DNA of 64,000 nucleotides from RGIG5579 sp045602025 (GCA_045602025.1 JAZSAT010000015.1:1-64000); one strand, 5' to 3'. Shown: positions 39,484 to 48,753, counted from the stretch's first letter. Numbers and translations are program-made. Notes: generated from the letters alone by a model not told the origin.

Positions 39484-40875
39484 ATGAAAAACACAGAAAA
39501 AACAATGGACAAGATCGTTGCGCTTTGCAAAGGCAGAGGATTTGTATATCCCGGCAGTGAAATCTACGGCGGTCTTGCAAACTCCTGGGATTACGGTCCT
39601 TTGGGTGTTGAACTGAAAAACAATGTAAAACGCGCTTGGTGGAAAAAATTCGTTCAGGAATCCCCTTATAATGTAGGCCTTGACAGCGCGATTTTGATGA
39701 ATCCTCAGACTTGGGTTGCTTCCGGTCATGTCGGCGGATTTTCCGATCCCTTGATGGATTGCAAGGTGTGCAAGACCCGTCACAGAGCAGACAAATTGGT
39801 TGAGGATTATATTGCAGAAAATAAGCTCGATATCAATCCCAACGGCTGGGACAACAATAAGCTTTCCGAGTTTATCAAGGAAAATCACATTACCTGTCCT
39901 GCTTGCGGATCCGGTGATTTTACCGACATCCGCAAATTCAACCTGATGTTCAAAACCTTCCAGGGCGTTACCGAGGACTCTTCTTCCGAGCTTTATCTCC
40001 GTCCCGAAACTGCCCAGGGTATTTTTGTAAACTTCAAGCACATTCAGCGTACTACCAGAAAGAAAGTTCCCTTCGGCGTCGGTCAGATCGGTAAATCCTT
40101 CCGTAATGAGATCACTCCCGGTAACTTTATTTTCCGTATCCGTGAATTTGAGCAGATGGAGCTTGAATTCTTCTGTAAGCCCGGAACCGACCTTGAGTGG
40201 TTTGAATATTGGAGAAGCTACTGCGCAAAATTCCTTTACGACCTCGGTATCGCAGAAGAAAACCTCAGACTTCGCGATCATGATAAGGATGAGCTTAGCT
40301 TCTACTCTAAGGCAACCACCGACTTCGAGTTTATGTTCCCCTTTGGTTGGGGCGAGCTTTGGGGTATTGCCGACAGAACGGATTATGACCTGACTCAGCA
40401 TGCCAACCACTCCGGTGAACCCATGGAGTACTTCGATGCGGAAACAGGCGAAAAGTATGTTCCCTATGTTATCGAGCCTTCTCTCGGTGCTGACCGCATT
40501 ACCTTGGCCTTCCTTTGCGAGGCTTATGACGAGGAAACGGTAGGGGAGAACGATACCCGTGTTGTTATGCACTTCCATCCCGCTCTTGCTCCCGTTAAGG
40601 CTGCGATTCTTCCTCTTTCCAAAAAGCTGTCCGACAAGGCTCGTGAGCTTTATGCAGAACTTGCATCCGAATTCAATGTTGAGTTTGATGAAGCAGGTTC
40701 TATCGGTAAGAGATACCGTCGCCAGGATGAAATCGGAACACCCTTCTGTATCACCTACGATTTTGATACCGAAAACGACGGTTGTGTAACCGTTCGCGAC
40801 CGTGATTCCATGGAACAGGTTCGTATTCCTCTGGCAGAAGTAAAGGCATATATTGCCGAGAGAATTAAATTCTGA
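39484..40875 (+). CDS. glyS: Glycyl-tRNA synthetase (dimeric, class II)
   Basis: A 463-residue alpha2-type glycyl-tRNA synthetase that charges tRNA-Gly. Motif 1 region with YGPLGVELKNNVKRAWW, motif 2 with SFRNEITPGNFIFRIREFEQ, motif 3 with EPSLGADRITLAFL, and a C-terminal anticodon-binding domain (HFHPALAPVKAAILPLSKK). A CKVCKTRHRADKLVEDY insertion with a second CPAC pair forms the family's zinc site. Strong GAGAGGAATAAAA start. The short leader contains no T-box. Housekeeping; monocistronic. Confidence 0.97.
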   Translation: MKNTEKTMDKIVALCKGRGFVYPGSEIYGGLANSWDYGPLGVELKNNVKRAWWKKFVQESPYNVGLDSAILMNPQTWVASGHVGGFSDPLMDCKVCKTRHRADKLVEDYIAENKLDINPNGWDNNKLSEFIKENHITCPACGSGDFTDIRKFNLMFKTFQGVTEDSSSELYLRPETAQGIFVNFKHIQRTTRKKVPFGVGQIGKSFRNEITPGNFIFRIREFEQMELEFFCKPGTDLEWFEYWRSYCAKFLYDLGIAEENLRLRDHDKDELSFYSKATTDFEFMFPFGWGELWGIADRTDYDLTQHANHSGEPMEYFDAETGEKYVPYVIEPSLGADRITLAFLCEAYDEETVGENDTRVVMHFHPALAPVKAAILPLSKKLSDKARELYAELASEFNVEFDEAGSIGKRYRRQDEIGTPFCITYDFDTENDGCVTVRDRDSMEQVRIPLAEVKAYIAERIKF

Positions 40876-40889
40876 TAGAAAAAGATCAA

Positions 40890-40920
40890 TAAAAAAGGTG
40901 CGGATTTCCGCACCTTTTTT
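40890..40920 (+). terminator. glyS terminator
   Basis: AAAAAAGGTGCGG / CCGCACCTTTTTT with a four-base loop, 15 bp after the stop. Confidence 0.93.
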
Positions 40921-40923
40921 ATA

Positions 40924-40935
40924 CATGTATACATG
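40924..40935. repeat. 12-bp perfect palindrome CATGTATACATG
   Basis: A perfect dyad just after the glyS terminator and about 105 bp upstream of the kinase-fusion promoter. No regulator can be assigned. The rest of the gap 40936-41039 is AT-rich and otherwise featureless. Confidence 0.4.
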
Positions 40936-41039
40936 AATTTTTATATGTAAAGTATAAAGATCGAAAGAGCGCAAACGACAGATTTTGCATAAAAAGATGT
41001 TTTAATATAAATGTTTCCAAAAAAGATTTCGATTTTAGG

Positions 41040-41068
41040 TTGCATTCTTTGAGATGTTATGTTAGAAT
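41040..41068 (+). promoter_or_regulatory. Promoter of the kinase-fusion/nucleotidyltransferase operon
   Basis: TTGCAT, 17 bp, TAGAAT, giving a leader of roughly 95 nt before the GTG start. Confidence 0.65.
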
Positions 41069-41171
41069 GTTTTTAACAGTGTTGTATTTGGGGTGATATA
41101 CGCTCAATTTTCTCACTGTGCGAAAAACGTATTTTACCGGACTTCTAAAAATGCAAGAGCGGAGGAAATTC

Positions 41172-42896
41172 GTGGATATGAAAAAATCGGATACCCGGTC
41201 AAAAGGGATGCCTGAAAAGAATAAAAAGGATGAAATGATTGCCCGTGATTCAATTCGTTGGATGATGGTCTTTTATGATATAGTGATCGGCTTGGTTTGC
41301 TGGATCGCGATCTTTCTGTTTCACCCTTCCATTAATGAACCCTTGCCTTTCGCCGTGAGCTTTTTATATTGCGTTCTTGGGCTTGGCTTGTTTTTTGCTT
41401 TTCGTGTTTTCCTGAAAAGTTATAAGAGAATTTTGCGTTACGGCACAATGTTTGCTTTTTCCAGAGAGATTTTGGCAGGCCTTTTGGCAGGCTCTTGCTT
41501 CGTTGTGATCGGATGGAGTATTTCAAAGCTTTTTCCCGCAATTGCGGTACCCTTTGTCACATTTGTTTTGTTCGCTGCTGTTTATATTGTGATCAGTATG
41601 CTTGCCCGTTTTGCATATTGTTATTTGTATCGCTTTGCGGAAAAGGATTTTCTTCTTTCCAAGGTGGTAAAGAGAATGCTCGAGATCTTTGCCTTTGTAG
41701 ATTTTGATTCTCTTGTGCCAGGTGCTACGCTTCATCTTGTTCTTGAGCCTGAAAAAGACAGTTCCGGTCCTATTAATGAGCTTCAGAACATTGTGGATCA
41801 GTTTGCCATCCGCGGCGATGTAAAAAAGATCTCTCAGCTGAACAAGGGCTATATCAATCGCACTTACCGCGTGGAAACCCTGTCCGATTCCGGCCATACC
41901 CACAAGTATACTCTTCAGCGTATCAATACCAATGTTTTTCCGGATGTAGATGCTCTTATGGAAAACTTTAAGTTGACCACGAACCATCTTTACGGAAAAT
42001 TTCAGTTACCCGGCCACCGGAAGACAGGCTCTGTTCAGACCTTCCGACCCACGAAGGATGGGCGTTCTTATCTGAAAATTGATAGCGGCTGTTGGAGAAT
42101 GCTCACTTATTTTGAAAATGTATATTCTATGGATATTCCTGATAGCCCCGATACATTTTATCAGGCCGGCCATGCCTTCGGTAGCTTTTTTAAGGAAATG
42201 TCCGATATTGATGTAGATGAGATCAAAGTCGTGATCCCCGATTTTCACAATACCTACAGTAGGTATCAGGATCTTGAAGAAGCCATTCGCACAGATGCTA
42301 AGGGCAGAGTGAAGAATGTGCAGCGAGAGATTGAATTTGTTCGCTCAAGATCCCATAAATTCAGCTTGATCAGCGATGCAATCGAACAAAAAAAGATTCC
42401 TGTTCGAATTTGCCATAACGACTGTAATTTGAACAATATCCTCTTTGATAATGAAACCCATATGCCCGTTGCGATCATTGACTTGGATACGGTAATGCCT
42501 TCTTCGCCGCTATATGATTTTGGCGACAGTATGCGTATCGGTACCAACACGGCTAAGGATGATGAGAAGGATCTTTCCAAGGTTTCTTGCAATCTTCATC
42601 TATATGAAAGATATGCCCGTGGCTATTTGGAAGCTTGCGGTGAGATCTTGACGGAAGAAGAACTTGCTCTTCTGCCTTATGCCGCCCCGATCATCACTGC
42701 TGAAGATGGAATCCGCTTCTTAATGGACCACATCAACGGTGACACTTATTACAACATTTATTATCCCGGACAGAATCTTGACCGTGCCCGTACGCAGCTG
42801 AAGCTCCTGGAGGATATGGAAAAGAAAATGCCCGAGATCAAAAATATCTTGCGCGAGATTTATTCCGATCTTGGACTTCGCGCAAAAATTCAATAA
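41172..42896 (+). CDS. CapD-like membrane domain fused to NahK-like sugar kinase
   Basis: A 574-residue fusion. Residues about 29-152 hold four membrane helices with the basic loop SYKRILRYGT and REILAGLLAG, resembling the membrane anchor of CapD/WbpM-type nucleotide-sugar enzymes, but the Rossmann enzyme domain is absent. From about residue 215 comes a phosphotransferase-fold kinase like N-acetylhexosamine 1-kinase: NKGYINRTYRV, LQRINTNVFPDVDALMEN, the catalytic CHNDCNLNNILFD and metal-binding IIDLDTVM. The next gene is a sugar-1-phosphate nucleotidyltransferase, so the pair should convert a free amino-sugar to a nucleotide sugar at the membrane. GTG 41172 is chosen for GGAGG six bases upstream; ATG 41178 is possible. 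Confidence 0.82.
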   Translation: MDMKKSDTRSKGMPEKNKKDEMIARDSIRWMMVFYDIVIGLVCWIAIFLFHPSINEPLPFAVSFLYCVLGLGLFFAFRVFLKSYKRILRYGTMFAFSREILAGLLAGSCFVVIGWSISKLFPAIAVPFVTFVLFAAVYIVISMLARFAYCYLYRFAEKDFLLSKVVKRMLEIFAFVDFDSLVPGATLHLVLEPEKDSSGPINELQNIVDQFAIRGDVKKISQLNKGYINRTYRVETLSDSGHTHKYTLQRINTNVFPDVDALMENFKLTTNHLYGKFQLPGHRKTGSVQTFRPTKDGRSYLKIDSGCWRMLTYFENVYSMDIPDSPDTFYQAGHAFGSFFKEMSDIDVDEIKVVIPDFHNTYSRYQDLEEAIRTDAKGRVKNVQREIEFVRSRSHKFSLISDAIEQKKIPVRICHNDCNLNNILFDNETHMPVAIIDLDTVMPSSPLYDFGDSMRIGTNTAKDDEKDLSKVSCNLHLYERYARGYLEACGEILTEEELALLPYAAPIITAEDGIRFLMDHINGDTYYNIYYPGQNLDRARTQLKLLEDMEKKMPEIKNILREIYSDLGLRAKIQ

Positions 42897-42910
42897 AATA
42901 AGAGGCTATT

Positions 42911-43663
42911 ATGAAACCAATCAGAGCAATTGTTCCCGCAGCAGGAAAGGGAAAAAGACTTCAAAAGATCAGTGGCGATACTCCCAAAGCGATGTTTTGC
43001 GTAGGGAATAGACCCATGCTCGACATTGTCCTTGATAACATTGATTTTATCAAAAAAGAAGACACTTACATTGTTGTCGGTTACGGAAAAGACAGGATCA
43101 TCGAGCACTTCGGTGATGCTCTTACCTATGTGGAGCAAAAAGAGCAGCTCGGCACCGGGCACGCGGTTATGGAGTGCGCATCTCATTTTGAAAGTTTTGA
43201 CGGCAGTGTTCTTATTACCTTCGGTGACATGCCTCTTTTCCGCAAACAAGAGCTTGAAAAAATGTGCCGTCAGCATGAAGCAAACGGTGCGGATTGTACC
43301 CTGATGACTGCCGAAAATGAAGGCCTTACCATGTGGGCAAGAGTAGTCCGCGATGAAAAAGGCGAATTTGCCGCTATTGTTGAGGGTAAGGACTGTACGC
43401 CCGAACAGGCAAAGATCAAAGAACTGTTTTCCGGTGTGATGGTGTTCAACAGCAAATCGCTTTTCCAGATTCTTCCCCAGGTGGGATGTGCCAATGCTCA
43501 AAATGAATACTATGTAACAGAGGTACCTGAGCTTATGGTGAAAAAAGGAATGAAGGTTGAAACCTACTTCACCTCTGATGGGGATGACCTTCGTGGTATC
43601 AATACCCCCGAGGACCTTGAGATTTGCGAAAGCATTCTTCGCAAAAGAGGCGTTCTTGCATAA
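42911..43663 (+). CDS. Sugar-1-phosphate nucleotidyltransferase, GlmU-N-like
   Basis: A 250-residue nucleotidyltransferase with the Rossmann-like fold of GlmU's N-terminal domain: AIVPAAGKGKRLQ (P-loop, residues 7-19), TPKAMF, GTGHAVMECA (uridine recognition) and FGDMPLFR (metal Asp). It lacks the left-handed beta-helix acetyltransferase half of GlmU. Located 14 bp after a NahK-like kinase, it probably makes UDP-GlcNAc, UDP-GalNAc or a related nucleotide sugar from the kinase product. AAGAGGCTATT serves as its binding site. The sugar specificity is inferred. Confidence 0.87.
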   Translation: MKPIRAIVPAAGKGKRLQKISGDTPKAMFCVGNRPMLDIVLDNIDFIKKEDTYIVVGYGKDRIIEHFGDALTYVEQKEQLGTGHAVMECASHFESFDGSVLITFGDMPLFRKQELEKMCRQHEANGADCTLMTAENEGLTMWARVVRDEKGEFAAIVEGKDCTPEQAKIKELFSGVMVFNSKSLFQILPQVGCANAQNEYYVTEVPELMVKKGMKVETYFTSDGDDLRGINTPEDLEICESILRKRGVLA

Positions 43664-43678
43664 AAAAACTGCATAATA

Positions 43679-43708
43679 AAAAACTCTGCCAATCGGCAGA
43701 GTTTTTTT
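43679..43708. terminator. Bidirectional terminator before the MATE gene
   Basis: AAAACTCTGCC / GGCAGAGTTTT with loop AATC and runs of A and T on either side; between convergent genes. Confidence 0.9.
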
Positions 43709-43727
43709 GTGTTACAAATTTATGTGC

Positions 43728-45083
43728 TTATGTTACGGAATGGATCCATTTCCCCGAAAGGGTGTACCGAAGGCAAAGGGTAGCCTTTGGAATATCTTCC
43801 GACAGAAGCATTACAAGATAAACCAGAAGGAAGGGCTTTTTCAGAACAATTCCTAAAAGGACAGTCAGGGGAAGCGAGATGCCCCATAAAAAGGCAATAT
43901 CATAAACGACGCCTTTCACGGTGTCTCCTCCGGGACGGAAGATACCGATGATAGAAACATACGGAATATTTCTCAGAGGCATTTCCAAGCTGTAAATCAA
44001 AAGCAGCCACATTGCAGCGGCAGTTGCTTCTCTTGAAATGGAAAAGAGGGAAAGGATGGGCGCACGGAACAGAATGATCGCGCCGCCGATGCCAATGCTG
44101 ACAAGCGGTACCAAAAGTGTAAATCGTTTTGCGTAAATTTGAGCAATATTTTCGTCACCTTTGCCGATGCTTTTTCCGATCATAACGGCACAGGCATTAC
44201 AAAGACCGATGATCAGGACAAATGCAATATTTTCAACGGTTCTTGCAATGGTAAGTGCTGCAATATTGGATTCTCCCATTCTACCGAATACCATGTTGGT
44301 ACCGGCAACACCAAGCGACCACATTGCTTCGTTAAAAAAGACTGGTAGGGAAATGGTGAAGTATTTTCTTACAAATCCTTCGGGGAAGGTAAACATTTTC
44401 TTGAGGGAACAGCGCAGAATGTAGTTTTTGCAGAGGGAAACCGTTAGAATAAATACCGGGTTTACAAAAGCGGCAACAACAGTTGCAATGGCGGCACCTT
44501 GAATTCCGAGCTTTGGAAATCCCCATAAGCCGAAGATCAAGACTGCATTTAAAACGATATTTACCAGAACAGAGATCAGATTGGACAAAACGGGAAGTTT
44601 AACTTGCTCGGTAGAGCGAAGTATGGTGCAAAAGCCAAGGTTGATTGCGATTCCGATATAGGAAAAGGCGGCAATGCGCAAATACTCTGATCCGAGAGAA
44701 ATGATTTTTTCGGAGTTGGTGTAGAATCCCAAAACTACTTCAGGGAATATGGAAATGAGAACTGCAGCAAGGGTTGAGATCAATGTACAGCAGATCATTA
44801 CAAGTCCATAGGTTCTGTGGATGCCGTCAATGTCTTTTTTTCCCCAGTATTGCGCTCCGAAAACGGTGCCGCCTGCCGTAACGCCGAAAAGGGAAACATT
44901 GATAAGCTGTGCAACTTGTGCGGAAACGCCGACGGCACCGACGGCGATATCACCGAGGCGTCCGATCATTAAATTGTCAACGATTGCAAGGGAACTGGAA
45001 AGAAGATTCTGTAGGGCAATGGGGATTGCAAGGGAAAGGATCGTTTTCCAGAATTTTCGATCTTTTAACATGTTTCTTATCAA
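43728..45083 (-). CDS. MATE-family efflux transporter
   Basis: A 451-residue, twelve-helix cation-coupled multidrug/toxin exporter. The first half opens with ILSLAIPIALQNLLSSSLAIVDNLMIGRLG, matching the family's conserved start in two segments, and the VGAVGVSAQVAQL loop follows. Both six-helix halves are present. The TTG at 45083 has GAGG seven bases before it; ATG 45071 is an internal alternative with poorer spacing. Single gene with its own promoter and a shared terminator. Substrate unknown. Confidence 0.92.
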   Translation of the reverse strand: MIRNMLKDRKFWKTILSLAIPIALQNLLSSSLAIVDNLMIGRLGDIAVGAVGVSAQVAQLINVSLFGVTAGGTVFGAQYWGKKDIDGIHRTYGLVMICCTLISTLAAVLISIFPEVVLGFYTNSEKIISLGSEYLRIAAFSYIGIAINLGFCTILRSTEQVKLPVLSNLISVLVNIVLNAVLIFGLWGFPKLGIQGAAIATVVAAFVNPVFILTVSLCKNYILRCSLKKMFTFPEGFVRKYFTISLPVFFNEAMWSLGVAGTNMVFGRMGESNIAALTIARTVENIAFVLIIGLCNACAVMIGKSIGKGDENIAQIYAKRFTLLVPLVSIGIGGAIILFRAPILSLFSISREATAAAMWLLLIYSLEMPLRNIPYVSIIGIFRPGGDTVKGVVYDIAFLWGISLPLTVLLGIVLKKPFLLVYLVMLLSEDIPKATLCLRYTLSGKWIHSVT

Positions 45084-45155
45084 TTTTGTACCTCAAAAAC
45101 ATATGTTGGAAAAGAATTCTCAAAAAGGTATTTTGCCATTTCGTTTCACCGTAAC

Positions 45156-45184
45156 AGTATAATATTTCATCCAATAACTGTCAA
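45156..45184 (-). promoter_or_regulatory. MATE gene promoter
   Basis: Minus strand TTGACA, 17 bp, TATACT; leader about 65 nt. Confidence 0.87.
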
Positions 45185-45217
45185 GCAGATAAAGTGATAG
45201 TTTTTTTTGAGAAAATC

Positions 45218-45246
45218 TTGCAAATTGCAAAATAGTATGATACAAT
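45218..45246 (+). promoter_or_regulatory. Promoter of the BspA-like surface protein gene
   Basis: TTGCAA, 17 bp, TACAAT. It leaves an untranslated leader of about 165 nt (45254-45418) containing GAAGGCTCTAGCCTGCC-like short stems but no family I recognise. Confidence 0.7.
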
Positions 45247-45418
45247 GACTCTGTAAATAAATTTATTATAAAATAGGGGTCGTGTTTTGCTTGAAGGCTC
45301 TAGCCTGCCTTAAAATACAGACATTTCTTTTTATACGAAATTTATTTGAATCTCTTTGACTTGCATGTGTGTTAGTCGGTTTGCAGGTTCATTTCTTTAT
45401 ATTTTCAGGAGGAAAATC

Positions 45419-48400
45419 ATGAAAAAACAGTTGAAGAAAATTGCCATCTTGTGCGTGGTGTTGCTCTTCGTTGTTGCTCCTTTGGCAGGAATCTTCTTCG
45501 ATCTCCCTGCTACTGCAGCAATTACAAGCGGTAACTCGGGCACTTGCATGTGGACTCTTGATGGCACAAAGCTTACCATCACGGGCTCCGGTGCGATGGA
45601 AAACTACTCTTTCGGTTCTCAGCCCTGGGGTACAGATGTTACCGAGGTTGTAATCGGAGAGGGCGTTACCTCTATCGGTAATTACGCCTTTTACGGTTGC
45701 TCCGCACTTACTACTGTTACCGTACCGAACAGTGTAGAGTCTATCGGCAAGTATGCTTTCGGACTTTGCGATTCTTTGAAGAAGGTAAATATTTCCGATG
45801 TAGGTGCTTGGTGTAATATTAATTTTGGGGCAAAAACTGCCAATCCCTTGTGTTGCGGTGCTGAGCTCTTTTTAAATGATGCGCTTGTTTCCGATCTTGT
45901 CATTCCCGAAAGTGTAACTTCGATCAAGGATTATGCCTTTGAGGGATGTGACTTTTTGAATTCTGTTACTATCGGTGAAAATGTTACTTCTGTCGGCTAT
46001 CGTTCTTTTTATGAATGCACCAACCTGAAGTCTGTTGTGATCGGTAATAAAGTTGCAACCATCGGTGCATATGCATTTAATAATTGCGATCAGCTTTCAG
46101 AGGTTGCCTTCGGGGATAGCGTTGCATCCATTCGTGCTTATGCATTTTATGATTGTGATGTGCTTGGAGCAATTGCTCTTCCCGCAAGCGTTACTTCCAT
46201 CGGAGATTATGCTTTTAGCGGTTGTGAAGGCGTAGAGGCGATTACCGTGGAAGATGGCAATGCTGTATATCATAGCAATGGAAATTGCTTAATCAATACT
46301 GCTGATAAAGCACTTGTTTACGGTTGTAAAAATTCCGTAATTCCTACGGATGATTCCGTTACTTCCATTTGTGAGCGTGCTTTCCAAGGCTGCACAGGCC
46401 TTTCTGAGGTTGTCATTTCCGACAATATCACGTCGGTTGGTGTTTACGCATTTGAGGGTTGTTCCGGTCTTGTGACTGTTGTGATTGGCGATGGTGTTGA
46501 AGCTATCAGTGATTATACCTTCTACAATTGCGAAAAATTAAGCTCTGTTACCTTTGGTCAGAATGTTACCGCTATCGGTAAGCTTGCGTTTTCCTTCTGT
46601 GCAAGCCTTGTTTCCGTCGATCTTCCCGATTCTGTTATCACTCTCGGCGAATATGCATTCAACAACTGTAAAAATCTTACAGCCGTAGACTTTGGCAACA
46701 GCCTTACTTTGATTCCTAAATATTGCTTCTATAGCTGTGATGCACTTACTGTTATCGATATTCCCGCAACGGTTACCTCTATTGAGGAATTTGCTTTCGG
46801 CAGCTGCGATGGAGTTGCGGAGATTCTTGTGGCAGACGGTAATCCTGTTTATCATGCCGCTGATAACTGCCTCATTAATACTGCAGATAAAGAGATCGTT
46901 TTGGGTTGCAAAGCTTCTGTAATTCCTACTGACGAAACAGTAATCTCTATTGGAGATTATGCATTCTTTGAATGCTCCGGTCTTGCTTCCATTACGATTC
47001 CCGATAATATTACCTCTATTGGTAAGAATGCTTTCGAAAGCTGTATCGGACTTAATTATCTTGAACTTCCTGCAAGTATCTCTTCTATCGGAGATTATGC
47101 ATTCAGCTCTTGTAATGAGCTTGAAAACTTTGTTTTCTATAAAGGCTCTATCAATGTTGGCGAAGCTGTTTTTGATGGCTGCACCAAACTGAAAGCTATT
47201 TGGTATGAAGGCGATGAAGAGGACAGAAATCAGCTTTCCGTTCATGAGAATAACTACGAATTCAACTCTGATATTTGGCACTATCGTGCTTGTATGATTA
47301 ACCCCGCTCCCGAAAAAGAGCATGATTATGATCACGCTTGTGATACCGATTGTAACCGCTGCGGCGGTATAAGAGAGATCACCCACGACTATGAGTGGAT
47401 CGTTGATCAAGAAGAAAATTGTGGCTACGACGGTGAAAAGCACGAAGAGTGCACTATATGCCACGTAACGAGAAACGAACATACCGCCATTCCCGCAACC
47501 GGTAATCATACCTATGATAACAACTGCGATGAAGAGTGTAATGTTTGTGCGATGATCCGTGTGCCCTTCGACCATGTATATGATCACGCTTGTGACGCCG
47601 ATTGTAATGAGTGCGGAGAGGTTCGTCCCTTTGAGCATGCTTACTCTAACAATTGCGATGATAGCTGTAACACGGTAGGCTGCGGCTTCGTTCGCGAGGC
47701 ACCTCACGATTATGATAACGGCTGTGATCAGTCTTGTAATTCCTGCGGCTTTACGAGAGCAACTTTCCACAAGCCTGTAAACGGTATTTGCTCCGAATGC
47801 GGTGTGAAAGCTGCAAGACCGGTTTCCGCTCAGCTTTTGATGGACCGTTACATCAGCATTTTGTTGTACTTTAATAAGGCTGATATTGATTCAGAGTTTA
47901 CTTACCAGGTAACCCTTGAAGGACAGGATGCTCCCTTTGTATCCGGTGATTATACCGACCTGAAGCGCAGTGGCAACTATTCTGTTCTTGAAATTAAAGG
48001 CATCGGACTCGAGTTCTTTAACACCACCTTTAATATTGAAGGTAGAACCTTCTGGGATCCTAATGTTGAAAGATACAATTCTGTTGTAAAGCTTGCAGAA
48101 CTTGGTGTTGTAAGCTATGAATCTCCCAGAATCAAGCAGCTTTTCAAATCGATTGCTGATTTGGGAAGAGTTTACGATAATGAAGCTGTTTCTTATGATC
48201 TTCATTGCTTCAAGGAAGCTCCCGGCTCCTCCGGTCTCGCTGCAGAGGAGGGAGCTGCTGTCACCTTTACCGGAAAGAACCTCCTGATGAGCGATGCGAT
48301 TGGTCTGCGTCTCTACGGTTCTTGCGACAGCGAGGATGCAGTTCAGGGTATGAAGGTTACCTTGGACGGTGCAAAAGATATCACCGATATTTGTGAGATT

Positions 48401-48709
48401 TCCGAGCTTGCTTTCGATGCTCAGACTGGCAAATATACCTTTACTGTTGATATCTATGTCAGCGTGTCCAAGATGGAAGAAGAGATGGTTATCCTTATTA
48501 CCGACGGTGACGGAAAACGCTGCATCGAGCTACACGACCGTGTGGATTGGGTTGCACAGAAGATCCTTTCTAAGGAACCCGACAATGCTTTGGCTGAATA
48601 TGTTTTGATCTATATCCAGTCTGTAAAAGCTTATATGGGAGAAGATGTTCTTGTTAAGCCCAGCGTGCCCGGTGAAGAAACCGAGCTCGGTGGCAAGCTT
48701 GAAATCTAA
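45419..48709 (+). CDS. BspA-type leucine-rich-repeat surface protein
   Basis: A 1096-residue exported protein. A Sec signal (cut near TAA/AITS, residue 35) precedes a short N-terminal sandwich (CMWTLDGTKLTITGSGAM), then about 18 BspA-type leucine-rich repeats (pattern SIGDYAFSGC) to about residue 605. Residues about 635-800 hold five or six Cys/His units of the form H-Y-D-x-x-C-D-x-x-C-N-x-C-G. Residues about 800-1096 match the C-terminal module of the protein at 7613-12016. ATG 45419 has AGGAGGAAAATC; the longer frame from 45356 has no binding site and no signal. Likely an adhesin or surface scaffold; no sortase motif is visible. Confidence 0.88.
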   Translation: MKKQLKKIAILCVVLLFVVAPLAGIFFDLPATAAITSGNSGTCMWTLDGTKLTITGSGAMENYSFGSQPWGTDVTEVVIGEGVTSIGNYAFYGCSALTTVTVPNSVESIGKYAFGLCDSLKKVNISDVGAWCNINFGAKTANPLCCGAELFLNDALVSDLVIPESVTSIKDYAFEGCDFLNSVTIGENVTSVGYRSFYECTNLKSVVIGNKVATIGAYAFNNCDQLSEVAFGDSVASIRAYAFYDCDVLGAIALPASVTSIGDYAFSGCEGVEAITVEDGNAVYHSNGNCLINTADKALVYGCKNSVIPTDDSVTSICERAFQGCTGLSEVVISDNITSVGVYAFEGCSGLVTVVIGDGVEAISDYTFYNCEKLSSVTFGQNVTAIGKLAFSFCASLVSVDLPDSVITLGEYAFNNCKNLTAVDFGNSLTLIPKYCFYSCDALTVIDIPATVTSIEEFAFGSCDGVAEILVADGNPVYHAADNCLINTADKEIVLGCKASVIPTDETVISIGDYAFFECSGLASITIPDNITSIGKNAFESCIGLNYLELPASISSIGDYAFSSCNELENFVFYKGSINVGEAVFDGCTKLKAIWYEGDEEDRNQLSVHENNYEFNSDIWHYRACMINPAPEKEHDYDHACDTDCNRCGGIREITHDYEWIVDQEENCGYDGEKHEECTICHVTRNEHTAIPATGNHTYDNNCDEECNVCAMIRVPFDHVYDHACDADCNECGEVRPFEHAYSNNCDDSCNTVGCGFVREAPHDYDNGCDQSCNSCGFTRATFHKPVNGICSECGVKAARPVSAQLLMDRYISILLYFNKADIDSEFTYQVTLEGQDAPFVSGDYTDLKRSGNYSVLEIKGIGLEFFNTTFNIEGRTFWDPNVERYNSVVKLAELGVVSYESPRIKQLFKSIADLGRVYDNEAVSYDLHCFKEAPGSSGLAAEEGAAVTFTGKNLLMSDAIGLRLYGSCDSEDAVQGMKVTLDGAKDITDICEISELAFDAQTGKYTFTVDIYVSVSKMEEEMVILITDGDGKRCIELHDRVDWVAQKILSKEPDNALAEYVLIYIQSVKAYMGEDVLVKPSVPGEETELGGKLEI
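47320..47815 (+). repeat. Cys/His-rich tandem units in the surface protein
   Basis: At least five copies of a 25-40 residue unit built on HDYDHACDTDCNRCGG (variants HTYDNNCDEECNVC, HVYDHACDADCNECGE, HAYSNNCDDSCN, HDYDNGCDQSCNSCG). Each supplies three Cys and one His, suggesting metal-binding or disulphide-stapled knuckles outside the cell. Confidence 0.8.
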
Positions 48710-48717
48710 TCAAAACT

Positions 48718-48753
48718 AAAAAAACACACCCGAATATTCGGGTGTGTTTTTTT
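48718..48753 (+). terminator. Terminator of the BspA-like gene
   Basis: AAAAACACACCCGAA / TTCGGGTGTGTTTTT with a two-base loop and T-run, 9 bp after the stop. Confidence 0.93.

Noticed and set aside
39397..40974. 525-residue frame antisense to glyS
   Set aside because: Covers glyS, its promoter and terminator; no family resemblance or translation signals.
46538..47770. 410-residue frame antisense to the BspA-like gene
   Set aside because: Hydrophobic composition results from reading LRR codons backwards; no start signals.
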